Source: Favolaschia claudopus (Eukaryota > Basidiomycota > Agaricomycetes > Agaricales > Mycenaceae). From it: a DNA stretch of 64,000 nucleotides. The notes beneath the pieces are model-generated. The model did no database searches. It was not told the DNA's origin and was given only the letters and a program-made list of their open reading frames with translations. A program made the translations under genes and the position numbers. Location: the NCBI GenBank assembly GCA_037176885.1, contig JAWWNJ010000035.1, forward strand, positions 1,426,001 to 1,490,000, given 5' to 3'. Positions within the stretch are counted from its first letter, which is position 1. Each line of letters opens with the position of its first letter. Positions 22,439 to 34,446 of the stretch are shown here, piece after piece.

Positions 22439-24881
22439 ATGCGCGACAACTCGCTGCCGGATGAACTTATTTCCGAGATTCTTTCGCCTGCGTTGAGAGT
22501 CTCCGACGAAGTTTTCTCCAATACCGATCACGTCTCCCCATTCTCTTCCTATGTAGAATCTACCTCAGCCTATCTTCTTGTCTGCAAATCGTGGCTCCGT
22601 GTCGCGACGCCCCTCCTCTACAGCGTAGTCGTGCTGCGCTCCAAGGCTCAAGCAAAGGCTCTTGCTAATGCGTTGTCGGGAAACCCGGAGTTGGGTGGCT
22701 TTATGAAGAAACTCCGCGTCGAAGGCGGATTTGGGCCTCCAATGCACACTATTCTAAAATCCTCCCCGAACGTCGCCGACCTGTTCCTCACGCTGGAAAT
22801 CTATTCTTCTGACAATACAACCGGACTGTGCAAGGGTCTCAACTTGATAAATCCTTCCCGCTTCATTCTCCAGGATTTTCGACACAAAGCATTAGAGAAT
22901 AAAGTGATTTCTCAGTTATTGTTGGCCCTGTGCCAGTCTTTGGTGAAGTGGAATAATCTCGTACGGTCCCTCTCCATTTATCCCTGTCGCGTGGTCGTAG
23001 CGCTGAATGACTCTTGTCAGGTCGTTTTCGATTCTCCATTTCATGGCCATAGAACCTCAGCGGAGAAGACACTTCTGCCCGCAATCACGGCGAAACAGCT
23101 GCATACCCTCATAATCCCGAGTATAGCGGACGCCACTTGGGCCCACTCCACCTTCACGAGCTCCTCGCTCAAAGTCATCGAGGTCAAGAAACCTGTGGAA
23201 TACTGGCAGCAGTACAAGATACCGAAGGATCCCGTAGTCATGTCCATTCTGAAGTTCACCGAAGGATTGTGCGTTTCTGCTTCTGCGTTTTAGTATGCTT
23301 AATCTGGTTCTGAATCATTGCGGATCTTCAGGACACCCAAAGCGAAGAATTCGAAAGCTCAAGAGTTGTCTTCAGAAATCCCCCCTATCGCGCCATCTCT
23401 CAATCCCTCTTATGTTCCCTTGGCCTCTGCTTCAAAGGAAGTTCAAGATACACTCTGGGCGCGGATCTTGTACTTTGCGATGCCTCCACGCAAGCTTGCA
23501 CTTCTGTTGGTGTCGAAAACATTTTATGTATGTAGTTCTGACTTACTCTCTGTGTCATTTCGCCAACTTACTCCTGACAGCGGCTCGCTCTACCTCACTA
23601 TTATACACAGATCAACGTCCATTACATCGACGCACTATCGAAAATCTCGTCGGTCTTGAAGAGAGAGCCAGCTCTCGGTCCTCATATTCGTACACTGAGT
23701 TTCACCTATTACGATTGGAACGACGAATTCCTCGCAGACGAAAAGATGTCGGGCGAGGGATTGCCTCAGGTCACATCATCTAGGGCAGAGACAATGCTCG
23801 CTATCGTCTCGCGGACGAGCAATCTCGTACGGTTTGGCGACTCCAGCCGCTTCTCGCTTGACGAATCAATGCTCTTCCATACGTACCCCTCTATTGACTG
23901 GGACGCTTTCGAAGCCTTGGCAAGGTGTTCCGGCTCTAGCCTCCGCGAATGCTCGCTGTCGATCGAGACTCGCAAACGCGTTTCCCCACGCGTATTTGAA
24001 AACTTTACCTCTCTACAAATGCTGCTCTGGAAATCTGGCACTGTATTTTCAGCTATATCGGACGTTTCTGTTGACGCATTGCCGAATCTGGAGGAGCTCC
24101 GAATCATGTCGACCGATCCGTCATTTCTGTCTGTTCTGTCCCGTTTGAAGTATGTGTTCTCCGAGCGTTAGATCTCATGCTTAACCTTCCACAGATTGCA
24201 AGCTCTTCAACGTCTCATTTTCGCAGATATGGAGCTGGACGATTCAGGCATGAAGTTACGAGAATTCTTCAAAACTCATGGTCCCAAGTTGTTCGAGCTT
24301 TGTCTTCCGGATAATGTGCTTCGAGATCTTGGCAACAAAGTATTCAAGCTCTGCCCAAACATGTCCACCCTATCACTGTCTTGGCATAGATTCGCCGTGC
24401 GTGCTCAACTGCTATTGCGTGATTTGCCTCATAATTTCGATGATCCAGAGTGTTCCTCCTAAGATGGAAACTCTGCGTCCGCTGCAGGCAGCACCCTCGT
24501 TGGAAAAAATCGTCTTCATCGGGTCATACTGGTCAAGGCTCGTAGTCTCCCGTTCCGGCTCTGCAGACCGACTGATTTTTTATTGCTATAGGGACAAGGG
24601 CAACCATACTCTATGGCATGTTTTCTTCGCAGATTTCAAACCCGGGCGTCTTTCTAGTCTGCGCGAAATTCAGTTCATGTGTTTCAAGTGGCCGACGAAC
24701 GAGTAAGCTCAAGCTCTGCCTTCCCTCACAATTCAAGGTTGTGCTCACTCGACCGTCACTCTATAGGCGGGACATCGCGAAGAGCGATTGGGTGCGCTGG
24801 GCTGAGATGCTACTCAAGCACGGTGTCAGTCTTTCCGATAAAACTGGGACGAAGTGGCGTCCGAGGCTGAAGGTTCGATAG
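22439..24881 (+). CDS. F-box-like protein, family copy C
   Basis: Plus-strand member of the family. F-box-like block NSLPDELISEILSPALRV and VCKSWLRVATPLLYS. Exon 1 is 22439-22960 (522 nt), then exons starting 23021, about 23331, about 23582, about 24195, about 24455 and about 24765. Start MRDNS at 22439 is preferred over in-frame Met codons at 22418 and 22430. Later parts: PLASASKEVQDTLWARIL, LALLLVSKTFY, DAFEALARCSGSSLREC, LPNLEELRIMSTDPSFLSVL, VFKLCPNMSTLSLSW. The end is DWVRWAEMLLKHGVS...RPRLKVR. Compared with A and B it has EPALGPHIRTLSF instead of TTLGPxIRTL and an inserted acidic loop. About 700 residues, all exons open. Probable SCF substrate receptor. Confidence 0.8.
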
Positions 24882-25834
24882 CGGCTTCTCTTTCTTTACC
24901 TCAATTTCAGTCACACGATTCATCCTTTGCTAAATGCTCTATAATCCCTTAAAACCCGTATAATGGCTCTTCTCGGCCGACATTCCCACTACAATACCGT
25001 TCGTCTTCATAGAGCTACTAGTAACGTACTTTCACCGGGATGAAACTCTAGGATCACTTTGCATGCCATTCAATTCGTCAAAGACTTCTATTTGCTTGAC
25101 CGCGTGTGCACTAGGCGCGTCGCTTTGCACGGGAGCGTGACAATGCCGCCTCCCTCTCTGAGTCGGCTTTATTGGAATTGGTTGTATAAGGGCTTAGGGC
25201 TCATGCTTGAAACCTCAACACCTTTCTGGCCTGCGCGATTCAGAGATGCAATTCAAGTGATGGCCAACGTCTGAGTGATAAATTTAATATTAATCTCGAG
25301 GCGCTAACTTAAGCGGTATTCATTCAACCTCCAACCTGTAGGCGAGATTTAGTGAGGAGCAACAGGGTGCGGTGGGCTGAGATTTTGCTTGGGCAAGGGG
25401 TCAACCTCACCGATATCGAATAAAAGCGGGGCCGAAATGGCGGCCAAGGCTGAAAGTCAAGTAGCTGCTGTATCTTGTAGTTCACATTTCAACGTGACTG
25501 AGATGTTTTCATAGCCTTTCAATGGGCTTCAAAGAGCAGCCTCAAGAGGACTTTCGGGTATTTACTCGGTCCTGTCCCAGAGTTCGAGATCACGGTGCCG
25601 GTCAGAAAGCTGTCCTGACATCAGGGCCGGTTGATGCCAACATACTGGCCAGAAGAATCTGTCTCTTGCTCTGCAGAGTCTGCACCACCAACGAGTCAAC
25701 GAGCTCCCGCTCTCCCAATCCCTTGAATCTATAGCCACGGGCTAAACGAATCTCCCCCGAAACGCTGTCAGGCGGACTGGAGGCACCTCACGCTACAGTG
25801 GTCAGGGTGGCGACTTGGACTCGGTGGAAGCAGA
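24882..25834. other. Intergenic region with F-box relic
   Basis: Between copy C and the single-exon F-box gene. The first ~320 bp show nothing recognisable. The rest holds the 3' relic described separately and the promoter of the gene at 25835. Confidence 0.5.
25215..25464 (+). pseudogene. 3' relic of the F-box family
   Basis: Matches the last two exons of the family. At 25217-25275 the DNA parallels copy D around CAACACCTTTCTGGCCT and a degenerate TGGCCAACG-TGAG exon end. At 25341-25464 it gives RVRWAEILLGQGVNLTD, then an in-frame TAA, a frame change, and KWRPRLKVK followed by TAG. The F-box and all upstream exons are missing. Its position just after copy C suggests a former tandem copy that was mostly deleted. 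Confidence 0.75.
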
Positions 25835-27100
25835 ATGTCAGCAGAAGAGCTTGAAGCGCGCATCGACAAACTATCCGCAGATATTGAAATCCAAAAGAAG
25901 ACACTGCGGCAACTAGAGCGACAGAAAAGTCTTGCTCAGCGCGAGCTTAACGCCATTCGTGACCCGGTTTCCAGACTTCCTCTCGAATTATCGTCCCAGA
26001 TCTTCCTTCACTGTCGCCCTCGGGCCAGACCAAACCCTCGGTTTGCGCCGATACTTTTCCTAAACATCTGCAATGCGTGGACCGATATAGCTCTATCGTT
26101 GCCCGAGCTTTGGTCGACCATCTATATCGACGTCGAGGTGGATGACGGTCCGCAGTATAAAATATTGGAACCATGGTGCCAGCGAGCGGGTACCTACCCC
26201 TTATTCATCCACGTCCGCACAAGCCTGCACTACAACCTTGCTTGTAGCCTTACCCAATTTGCCGACCGAATCAAATACCTCAGCCTATACCAGAAAGACA
26301 TCGATAAATGTTGCTTCGATGAGCTTGGGCTACTTCCCAGTCTTGGAGTGCTAGAAGTCCGAGTCCTACAGTTCCCGCACAAGGGCTATCTAGATGTGCA
26401 CGCTCTCAGTTGTTCTGCTATCATCAAACTTCTACGTCTCACTCCAAACGTCCTCGAATGTAAATTCGATGGATTCATCACAGAAGATCTAGAAAGACCC
26501 ACACAGCTGCTGACCCTTTCCTGTCTGCGGAGCTTGGAACTGCGAGATGATCCAGACAAGTATGCTCTTGACGAAGACAACATGATCCTGATGCACCACC
26601 TCACGCTGCCTGCTCTGCGCGAAATTTATCTACCATTACACTTCCCGGGATTTGCTTCCTTTTTGCGACGTTCCCTGCCGCCTTTACAAAAGCTCACAAT
26701 CTCTGAGTTATCTCACAATCACTTCCCTGATTTTGCAGAGAGCTTGTATCTGATACCCACCCTCACATGCCTTCGACTCGATGTCGCACTCCACGCAGAG
26801 TCGTCAGTAACAGAAAACCTGCTCTCCATCCTAGCCCAGTCTCCGTCTGACCTTCTCCCCGATCTCTCCATCTTGAAAATCGATTTCGGCCTGAATGTTT
26901 CCGAGTCATGCTACGCTGCATTCCTGCACATGGCCTCACTCCGACGATCCACACTTGTCCGTGCATCTTTGGTACAATGGTATTCTCTAGAGACGCAGCC
27001 CAAGCCAGACGCGAATGTTTGTGCTGAGCTGCAGCGACTCATTGGGGGAGGCATGGATCTGCACATCGGGCCTTCACGACAAAACTGGATTCTGGGGTAA
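25835..27100 (+). CDS. F-box protein with N-terminal coiled coil (different family)
   Basis: Single-exon gene of 421 residues, the common agaricomycete F-box layout. Residues 1-45 form a coiled coil (EELEARIDKLSADIEIQKKT, RQLERQKSLAQRELNAI). The F-box follows at about 46-95 (DPVSRLPLELSSQIFLHC, then LNICNAWTDIALSLPELWS). The rest is irregular leucine-rich repeats (LPSLGVLEVRVLQFP, LTLPALREIYLPLHFPG, LPPLQKLTISELS). It is unrelated in detail to the five multi-exon copies around it: no 522-nt first exon, no shared upstream element. Predicted Skp1-binding substrate receptor. Confident of family; target unknown. Confidence 0.85.
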   Translation: MSAEELEARIDKLSADIEIQKKTLRQLERQKSLAQRELNAIRDPVSRLPLELSSQIFLHCRPRARPNPRFAPILFLNICNAWTDIALSLPELWSTIYIDVEVDDGPQYKILEPWCQRAGTYPLFIHVRTSLHYNLACSLTQFADRIKYLSLYQKDIDKCCFDELGLLPSLGVLEVRVLQFPHKGYLDVHALSCSAIIKLLRLTPNVLECKFDGFITEDLERPTQLLTLSCLRSLELRDDPDKYALDEDNMILMHHLTLPALREIYLPLHFPGFASFLRRSLPPLQKLTISELSHNHFPDFAESLYLIPTLTCLRLDVALHAESSVTENLLSILAQSPSDLLPDLSILKIDFGLNVSESCYAAFLHMASLRRSTLVRASLVQWYSLETQPKPDANVCAELQRLIGGGMDLHIGPSRQNWILG

Positions 27101-27313
27101 AGGAGCCCCAGATCATGATTTGACGTGACAACCGTGGAGAGCGCGTCCTCAATAGACAGTAATTGGTCAATGTAGTTTCACTCAGACACATACATGGGCT
27201 TTATTACTATCATTTCGTCACCTCTACGCCCATTATCCCGTGAACTCCTCGTGTATAAGTCTCATCAGCACTTGCGACGGGACGTGAAGGTCTAGCGTCA
27301 CATTATTATACGC

Positions 27314-27335
27314 CACGTGACTGTGACACCACGCG
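27314..27335 (+). promoter_or_regulatory. Shared upstream element of F-box copy D
   Basis: CACGTGA, CTGTGAC, ACC, ACGCG followed by T; ends 27 bp before the ATG at 27363. Same 22 bases as the copy C element, while flanking bases differ. Confidence 0.65.
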
Positions 27336-27362
27336 TTTTTATCTCCTACCTCAACGGTGGAA

Positions 27363-29801
27363 ATGCCGGACAGCTCACTCCCCGACGAGCTCGTATCTGA
27401 GATCCTTTCGCCGGCTTTGAAAGTCTCTGACGAGGTCTTTTCCAATACTGACCACGTTTCCCCTTTTGCTACTTACGGCGAATCGACCTCAGCCTACCTC
27501 ATTGTCTGCAAATCATGGCTTCGTGTTGCCACGCCCCTTCTTTACAACACTGTTGTACTGCGTTCGAAGGCTCAGGCGAAGGCTCTTGCAACTGTGCTAT
27601 CTGGAAACTCAGAATTGGGTCATTTCATCAAAAAACTCCGCGTTGAGGGTGGATTTGGGCCGGCAATGCAGACCATCTTACGATGCTCCCCGAATATCAC
27701 CGACTTGTTTCTCACTCTCGAGATCTACTCTTCTGACAATACCGGTGGACTGTGCAGGGGTCTTAGCTTGATCAACCCCTCTCGCTTTATCCTCCAGGAT
27801 TTCAAAGACAAAATATTGGACAATAAGATGGTCTCTCAGTTACTGGAAGCTCTTTCACAGTCGTCGGGAAAGTGGAGCAATCTCGTACGCTCCATTTTCA
27901 TACGTCGCTTACAAGACTTACTTTGCTCATGAGGTTGTTTTTGATTGTCCGTTTTATGGATACGGGACTGAAGCTCAAGAAGCCATCGTACCTGCTTTTC
28001 GGTCGAAACAATTACATACCGTGGTGATACCCCACTATGGGATGATCCCCTGGGCCTATTCGACTTTCAAAGCGTGTCCGCTCAAAACCATCCAAATCAA
28101 ACAGCCGATGGGATCCTGGGAGCGTACCCAACTCCCGGAGGACGACCCAGTGCTCATGTCGCTCTTGAAGTTCACCCACCGAAAGTGAGTGGCCATTCAA
28201 AACGCTCGATGACCTTAACGCGGCTTCTAGGAGCCCCAAAGCCAAAGTTCCCGAGATCACCCCAGACCCTCCACTGATTCCGCCTTCTCTCAATCCCTCT
28301 TTCGTCCCCCTCACTAACGCATCAAAGGAGGTTCAAGATGCAATCTGGGCACGTGTCCTTTACTTTGCAATGCCTCCTCGTAAGCTTGCGCTCCTGATGG
28401 TATCGAAGTCATTCCATGTAAGTGTTTCGTTTCTGTATTCCCATACATTCACTTACAATCGATGTGCAGCGGCTTGCACTTTCTTATTATTATGCTGACA
28501 TCGTCGTTCGTACTTGCGACGAACTTGCAAGACTTTCATCGATCTTGACGAGGGAACCGACACTCGGCGCTCATATTCTTACATTGAGCTTCACCTTTCA
28601 CAACTGGGACTATCGTTACTTGTCCGATTTGTCCGATGAAGACTCGGATGATTCAGTGGAAGACTTGGTTCAAGGATCGTCAGTGGCCAGTAAATCGTCG
28701 AGGGCTGCCTGGAGCCTCGCTATCGTCTCGCGAACGAGTAACTTGACACGTTTTGGCGATCAGAACCTCCATAAGCTCTCCTTCGACGGCGATGTCATGC
28801 TCGGAGAGCAGCCCTCGATTGCCTGGAACGCTTTTGAAGCTTTGGCCACTTGTTCAGGTCCTTCCCTGCGTGAACTCTCATTGTCTGTTTACCCAGGCAA
28901 GCACGTCTCCTCGGTCGTATTCAACAATTTCACCGCGTTGCGCATGTTACTATGGAAAAGTGACACTGTGTTCATCAATGTCTCGGACATTTCTGTCGAC
29001 GCATTGCCGCACCTGGAAGACCTGCGTGTTTTGGCGACAGACTCATCGTTTCTTTCTGTTCTTGCCCGCACGACGTATGCTCTTTCTTTACCTTTGGTCT
29101 CGTCCCTGACATTGCGGACAGGTTACAATCTCTTCGACGCGTTTCGTTTTCGAGCAGGTCATGCGATGGTCTACGAGAATTTTTGGAGAACCATGGCTCA
29201 AAAATTTCCGAACTATCCCTTCCAAAGGCTTCGCTGGAAAGTCTCGGGGTCGAACTATTGGAGCTCTGCCCAAATCTTTCCATTCTATCGCTGTCTTGGG
29301 AGAGATACAATGTGCGTCCGCGAATGTACTTTGCAGACGTGGTCTGATTCCTGAAACCTCACACCCCAGACTCTTCCTCCGAAGGTGGAAATTTTGCATC
29401 CACCAAATACCGTGCCCTCGTTGGAGAAAATCATTTTCGGCATGCCAAGTCAGCTGAGGCTGGTCTCGATTCTTGGTTCACTGACCTCTCACTGAGTTTT
29501 ACATACAGCGGCAAGGACGAGGTGTCTGGGTGGGATGCCTTCTTCGCAGACTTGAATCCGCAACACCTTTCTGGCCTACGCGAGATCCAGTGCAAGTGTT
29601 TCCTGTGGCCAACAACTGAGTAAGATATTGACTCAAGCGGCTTATCAACGGTTGAGCTTACTCGATTTTTATCCGATCTTTAGGCGGGATATCGCAAAGA
29701 GCCACTGGGTACGGTGGGCTGACATGCTACTGAATCGGCATGGTGTGCACTTCAGCGATAAAAATGGTACAAAATGGAGGCCGAGGCTTAAGGTCAAGTA
29801 G
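27363..29801 (+). CDS. F-box-like protein, family copy D
   Basis: F-box-like block SSLPDELVSEILSPALKV and VCKSWLRVATPLLYN. Exon 1 is 27363-27884 (522 nt). Later exons read PPSLNPSFVPLTNASKEVQD, LALLMVSKSFH, SYYYADIVVRTCDELARLSS, DAFEALATCSGPSLRELSLS, LPHLEDLRVLATDSSFLSVL and LLELCPNLSILSLSWERY, ending HWVRWADMLLNRHGVHFSD...RPRLKVK. It carries its own acidic insert (DLSDEDSDDSVEDL). The preceding codon is GTG, so the start is taken as the ATG at 27363. Closest to copy C in loop sequences (TLGAHILTLSF, KSDTVFINVSDISVDALP), suggesting C and D are the youngest pair or evolve together. Intact by eye. Confidence 0.8.
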
Positions 29802-30121
29802 CTTGCGACCCATGTTATACGCTATAACGCTATTAATCACTCTTGGTACATTTTCTGTATAATTTCTATGTTCTGTAAATCTTTTCTGTGAATTTTGTTC
29901 GTGTGCCGGTGATCGGAACCGAATTCCGACCATCGTGAGCGTCGACCATGGCGCCTAAGCGCTCAAGCTCTAACCACCACCACATTCGACGCGATTCCTC
30001 CAGCGAGTTCAAAGGCAAGAAGGCGAAAAGTTTTCCCTGGGCTTCTTGGCCCCGTCTCGTTCATCGAGCTGTAGGACGCACACAGTGCTTGCACTGCGCC
30101 CGGAAGTGAAATCCCACTGGC
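29802..30121. other. Intergenic region and possible upstream ORF
   Basis: Contains a 53-codon frame (29948-30109, MAPKRSSSNHHHIRRDSSS...) that ends 12 bp before the ATG of the PP2C-like gene. It may be a regulatory upstream ORF in that gene's leader, or chance. Otherwise nothing recognised. Confidence 0.35.
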
Positions 30122-31677
30122 ATGATCTTTCGATCTGCATACCTTTTTGCTCGTTCGAGAACAAGATGGCCGGCTTTGGCAGCTTCTCGTCCGTTGAAAG
30201 TTTCCAGTGTGATTCTGGGTATCTCAGCGTCGATGTATCTTGCATCTCTTAGCCTCAATAAGGTGCACGCGGACTCGGACTCATCACCTCCGTCCTCAGA
30301 ACCTCCTCCAGATAATGAACCCCCTTCCCCACCCCCCTTAGAAGCCGGCTTTACTGCAGATAAAACGGAATGGCCGCTCGCAATACGATACTTGGGAGAT
30401 GCACTTCCGGATGGACTACCAAGGATCTACAACCTGACGCGTTTTGGTGGGTGACTTTTCGTAAGGAGTACCTCCGATCTTGATCAAATGGCACAGATGT
30501 GCGCATCCGAACCATGAGCCGCAAACCTCGAGTTCTCATCAACGTTCTTGAAGGGGAGCTTTTGAATCGCGTGAACATAGCGGATATCGTTGCAGAAAAT
30601 CTATGGTTCAATCTGGAAGCACTATTCCGGTGGTATCAGGTAGATCACACCAATCCTCAGCCTGTCGAGTTCATGCACGAACCGCATCCACCTCCAGAAG
30701 CCATCCAAACGGTACTGAGGACCGCTGTGAATTTCACAGACGAGTATATCTTGAATTACTTTCTTGGACGCGCCTTCAGCTCTCTTTCCAAGAGAAATGC
30801 TGCGGATCCCATGAGGGGGTCTACCTCCGCGTGTCTCGTTTCAGCGCTGTATGAAGACGACGTGCGACTGCTTCACGTTGCCAGCTTAGGAAACATGCGA
30901 GCGCTACTAGGCAGGCCACGGGAGGCCGACGAAAACGGTACCGTCAAGTACGACGTGCACATTCTTTCCGTCGACCACAGTCCCTCCAATCCCTCAGAAA
31001 AATCTCGTGTCGAGTCTCTACACGAAGGAGAGAATGTCATCGAGAACGACACGCTCTTTGGGCGTCCCTACACCCGCGCCATTGGGGATGGAAAGCTCAA
31101 ATGGTCATTCGATGTTCAGTCGCGTCTCCATAAAGACTACCTCGGCGCAGCACCTGACCCACGCGTCATAACTCCTCCATACATCTCTGCCGAGCCCGAC
31201 GTCACCTCTATCAAAATCCGACCCGGCGACTTCCTCGTGCTGTCGTCCAGTTGGCTCCATGAATGTCTTACTGACCAGGAAGTCGTGGGTCTAGTAGGTG
31301 CCTGGCTGGACAAGAACGAAGATACTTTCTTGGATGCGCAGAATAATCTACCGCAAGTGGTACCGAAGACGCCTCCTGCGGCCATACTTCCTGAAGATCT
31401 GCCAGTTGATATGGACGGGAAGGAGGATAAGACTGTGATGTATCGCCGCTGGAATGTGTCGAAGCGCTTCATCAACGTTGACAATGTGCCTTCGGCACAT
31501 TTGGCCAATAACGCCATGGGCGGAGCGGATTCGGAGCTTCGGAACGCTCTTATGGAGATGCCTCCCGCACACTCGGAAGGGAATACGTTGGTCTTTATTT
31601 TTTCGTCACGTCTCCAGGCGACTGACGGATTAATTCACAGAAAATCATTGGGGGTTGCTGTTCTCATTTTTCGGTAG
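30122..31677 (+). CDS. PP2C-like protein, probable pseudophosphatase (Ptc5/PDP type)
   Basis: Relative of mitochondrial pyruvate dehydrogenase phosphatase. Residues 1-20 are basic and could target mitochondria; a membrane segment follows (VSSVILGISASMYLASLSL), then a Pro/Ser linker. The PP2C fold is recognisable from GSTSACLVSALYEDDVRLLH, LSVDHSPSNPSEKSRVESLH, PYTRAIGDGKLKW, PPYISAEPDVTSIKIRPGDF and EVVGLVGAWLDKN. The catalytic motifs are changed: the FDGH region reads VLEGELL, the GDSR motif reads LGNMRALLG, and SDGLWD reads SSSWLHE. In active PP2Cs these Asp residues hold the two metals, so this copy is probably inactive. One intron (about 30448-30495) joins TRF to DVRIRTM. Might bind a partner or substrate without dephosphorylating it. 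Confidence 0.75.
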
Positions 31678-31795
31678 TAGATAGATCTTGCATGGCGACA
31701 ACGGGCGTGGTCTATGCGGTATGGTCGCGGTATCGTAATACTAGTCGAGTCTTCTATATCTAGCTACGACTTTGCCACCTCTTCTAGAGTATGCA

Positions 31796-33906
31796 TTATA
31801 CCGGGTCCTTACGATCCTGGACATTGCACTGCGGCTCAATAGAAACAGATTCAGAACTAGGAACCTTCCCGTCTCGTGCTTGTTGTTTTCGCTGGATAGT
31901 ATCCCGCCAGCTCTCACCCCAAAGAATGGTGGCGTAGATGCCCGCCGCGGAGAGCACCAAGGCGGCCATGGTGATAGTGGAAAACCAGCCGACGCCGATT
32001 CCCTCTACCGCCGGAAGTACAACTGCAGAGGCTACGGCTGCGAGGAGGTATCGAGCCATGTAGTTGCTCGCTGTTGTTGATCAAGGTGTGGAGAACGTGT
32101 TGAGGAGTATAAGAACATACCGACAGCCTCCGCTGAGCGGCTTTGCATCACGTCTGTATGCGAGTCGGAGATGAATTTGAGATCTGAGTGGGACAACGGC
32201 GCGAGACTGACCTAGAAAGTACGCATTCAAGCTCGGGAAACATATCAGCTGGCCGCAACCTTGTAAGAACCTACAAAATGTGTCGGACTCGACCCAAGAT
32301 AAGGCAAACAAAGGACCCACATGACAATGATAGGCAATGGAATCCCACCAGCTCTCTTCTCTATACTCCACCCATATATGAGGATAGAGCCGGGGACGAG
32401 AGCCCCCAGAAACGGCAAACAGCTGCGCAGTCGATCTTCGGGGATTCTCGTCCCGCGAATTCTCATCCAGTGCTTGACGGTGTGGTCGGCCCAGCGGCCG
32501 CCGACGAAGGTTCCTGAATGCGGAAGGAAATAAATTAGATGAAGATGTATTGTTGAGGGAGAGAGTGAGGAATGCAGAAGAGAAGGAAAGGTACCTGCGA
32601 GTGAGCCAAGACCTGGCGCGAGGTAGAAGAGGGCGGATTGGATGGGGGTTTTGAGTCCGAAGCGGGGGTTGATGATGTACCGGATGGGTGTGAGGATGGA
32701 GTATTGGGTCCAGACGAGCATGGCGCTTGCGACTGCCTTCATCACCATCACGTTGCTTGAATTGTAAGAGAAGAAAAGGCCCACGTACGGTAGTTAACTA
32801 GATGTTTTCAGGTTGAACGACAATTTACAGAAAAGACAAGACAATGCGGGAGAGGTGAAGAGTGCACATACGAAATTGGGATATCGATACAGTTTGAATA
32901 CGCGTATCGGATTGGTCCATTGCCAGAGTAGACGCGCTTTCTCAAGTACAGGCAACCCCAACAGCTCTTCGGAGCGCTTTCGATGGATAGTTTCTTGCTG
33001 AAAGAAGCAGACGAGAATGGTGGCGAGGCCGCCGAAAGCTGTTTGTAGGTAGAAGATGACGCGCCAGCTGCGGTATGTTACGATGACACCGCCGATAAAC
33101 GGGCTTTTGCGAGAAGGAAGTCAGTCAGACAACGGTGCCGGGGGGCTCTGGGGTGCTCTGGGTGCATACCCGATGGCTGGCCCGATGATTGCGCCGGAGA
33201 GATACCAACCCAGGGCGGTAGCTCTTTCTGTCTGAAAAGGGTAATTGAGGACAAGCGCGCTGACAAGAAGCGTTGAAGCTTACCGGTCGATACATGTCAC
33301 CTATACAACTTGTACCGATGATCAAGAAAGAAGTTCCTTGGAAGGCGGTTAAGGCGCGAAAGATGAAGAACGCAGCGAGATTTGGGCTGAGAGCGGTGCC
33401 TAGGGAGCATACGAAGAATAGGAAAGCGCTGGATAATGATATCTAGGTTCGCGATCGAATAAGCCGCAGTGAATTGGCGGAGAACAGAAAACACTCGATA
33501 CCCATCGTCTGCCATATACCTGTAGCTTCTTTAGACAAGATAACGAGCTGTAGAGATTAAAAGAGCCTACCTGGCTTAACGGAGCCCAAAAACAAGGCGA
33601 GATTCCCATGAATTCTAAATATATCGCGTTGGTCAAGCCAACAATTGTACCCGTCGTATTGAACGCGCTGGCTACTTCGGGAATGGCGGAGAGTACGGCG
33701 GTGGACGACATGGGTGCGAGAAAACCACAAAAAGAGACTACGGCTGTGATGACAGCTTTGCGACGCGGCGAAAGGCGGTCGTAGATATCTTCTTCTTCTG
33801 AGTCGGATTTGGGAGCTGGTGCTGGGCCGAGCGGTGGATCTTGAGAGGCATCGGAGAGGGTTGCAGCATTGACGTCGGCTTCTGCAGTCGCGGCGGGGAG
33901 GGACAT
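31796..33906 (-). CDS. MFS transporter, DHA1 type (paralog 2)
   Basis: Colinear paralog of the transporter at 1.5-3.6 kb. N-terminus MSLPAATAEAD, then EDIYDRLSPRRKAVITAVV and helix 1 (SFCGFLAPMSSTAVLSAIPE), YLEFMGISPCFWAPLSQ, and a region between helices with GTSCIGDMYRP. Later FLPYSG-like and GGRWADHTVKHWMRIRG loops, GWSIEKRAGGIPLPII, and the last helices (VGWFSTITMAALVLSAAGIY). The tail is longer than in paralog 1. Start 33906 rather than the in-frame ATG at 33921 by comparison with paralog 1. Six or more introns at the same places in both copies. Divergent from the THI20-type gene. Exports unknown compounds. Confidence 0.85.
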
Positions 33907-34446
33907 CGCAGTTGAGAGCAAGACGATTCCGCCGTTCTAGAAAGCCGGTGACGGCTGAGTATTCTTCTCTCCGGACCAGGACTATCCAACACAAGTAGGC
34001 CGTTTTCTAAAAGTAGAACGCTTCAGTGCAACTCCGGTCCTCCACCCCAGTCTTCATGCAGACAGTGGCAAGAATAGGTCGGACGAGTAACGGACGTCAG
34101 ACTCGGGTAATTGCAGCTATCGCGCGAGATATATTATGAGAGCGCCTTCAGAAGTCGATGAAGTGATCACAGCGTGGGAGGCTCTCAGTTGTGGTGTTTG
34201 CCAGCCCGCAGTTTTGATACAAGAGTAGAGCGACGAGGAGAGACCAGCTATCTGCAATATGCCACCAAGATTCACAAGAACTGAGGCATCGAGGATACTG
34301 TAAAGAGAATTAGAGTCATGGTTGAGAGCAAGGTGGGATGCCGCTCATGCCGAGCACCCCAACTTTCAAGTTTTGTAAACAACCGTTATCGTCCAATTTT
34401 GGAAATTTCTTTCCTGCCACTTGTCTTCTCACAGAGAGTGTCCTGT
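33907..34446. other. Shared divergent promoter region
   Basis: 540 bp between two divergent starts (MFS paralog 2 and THI20). No TATA box or thiamine-pyrophosphate riboswitch core was seen. A TGAAGTGATCACAG palindrome-like word near 34160 is the only clear short feature. Confidence 0.4.

Noticed and set aside
29900..29935. tRNA-like T-arm near GGAACCGAATTCC
   Set aside because: No matching acceptor or anticodon stem could be drawn on either strand.
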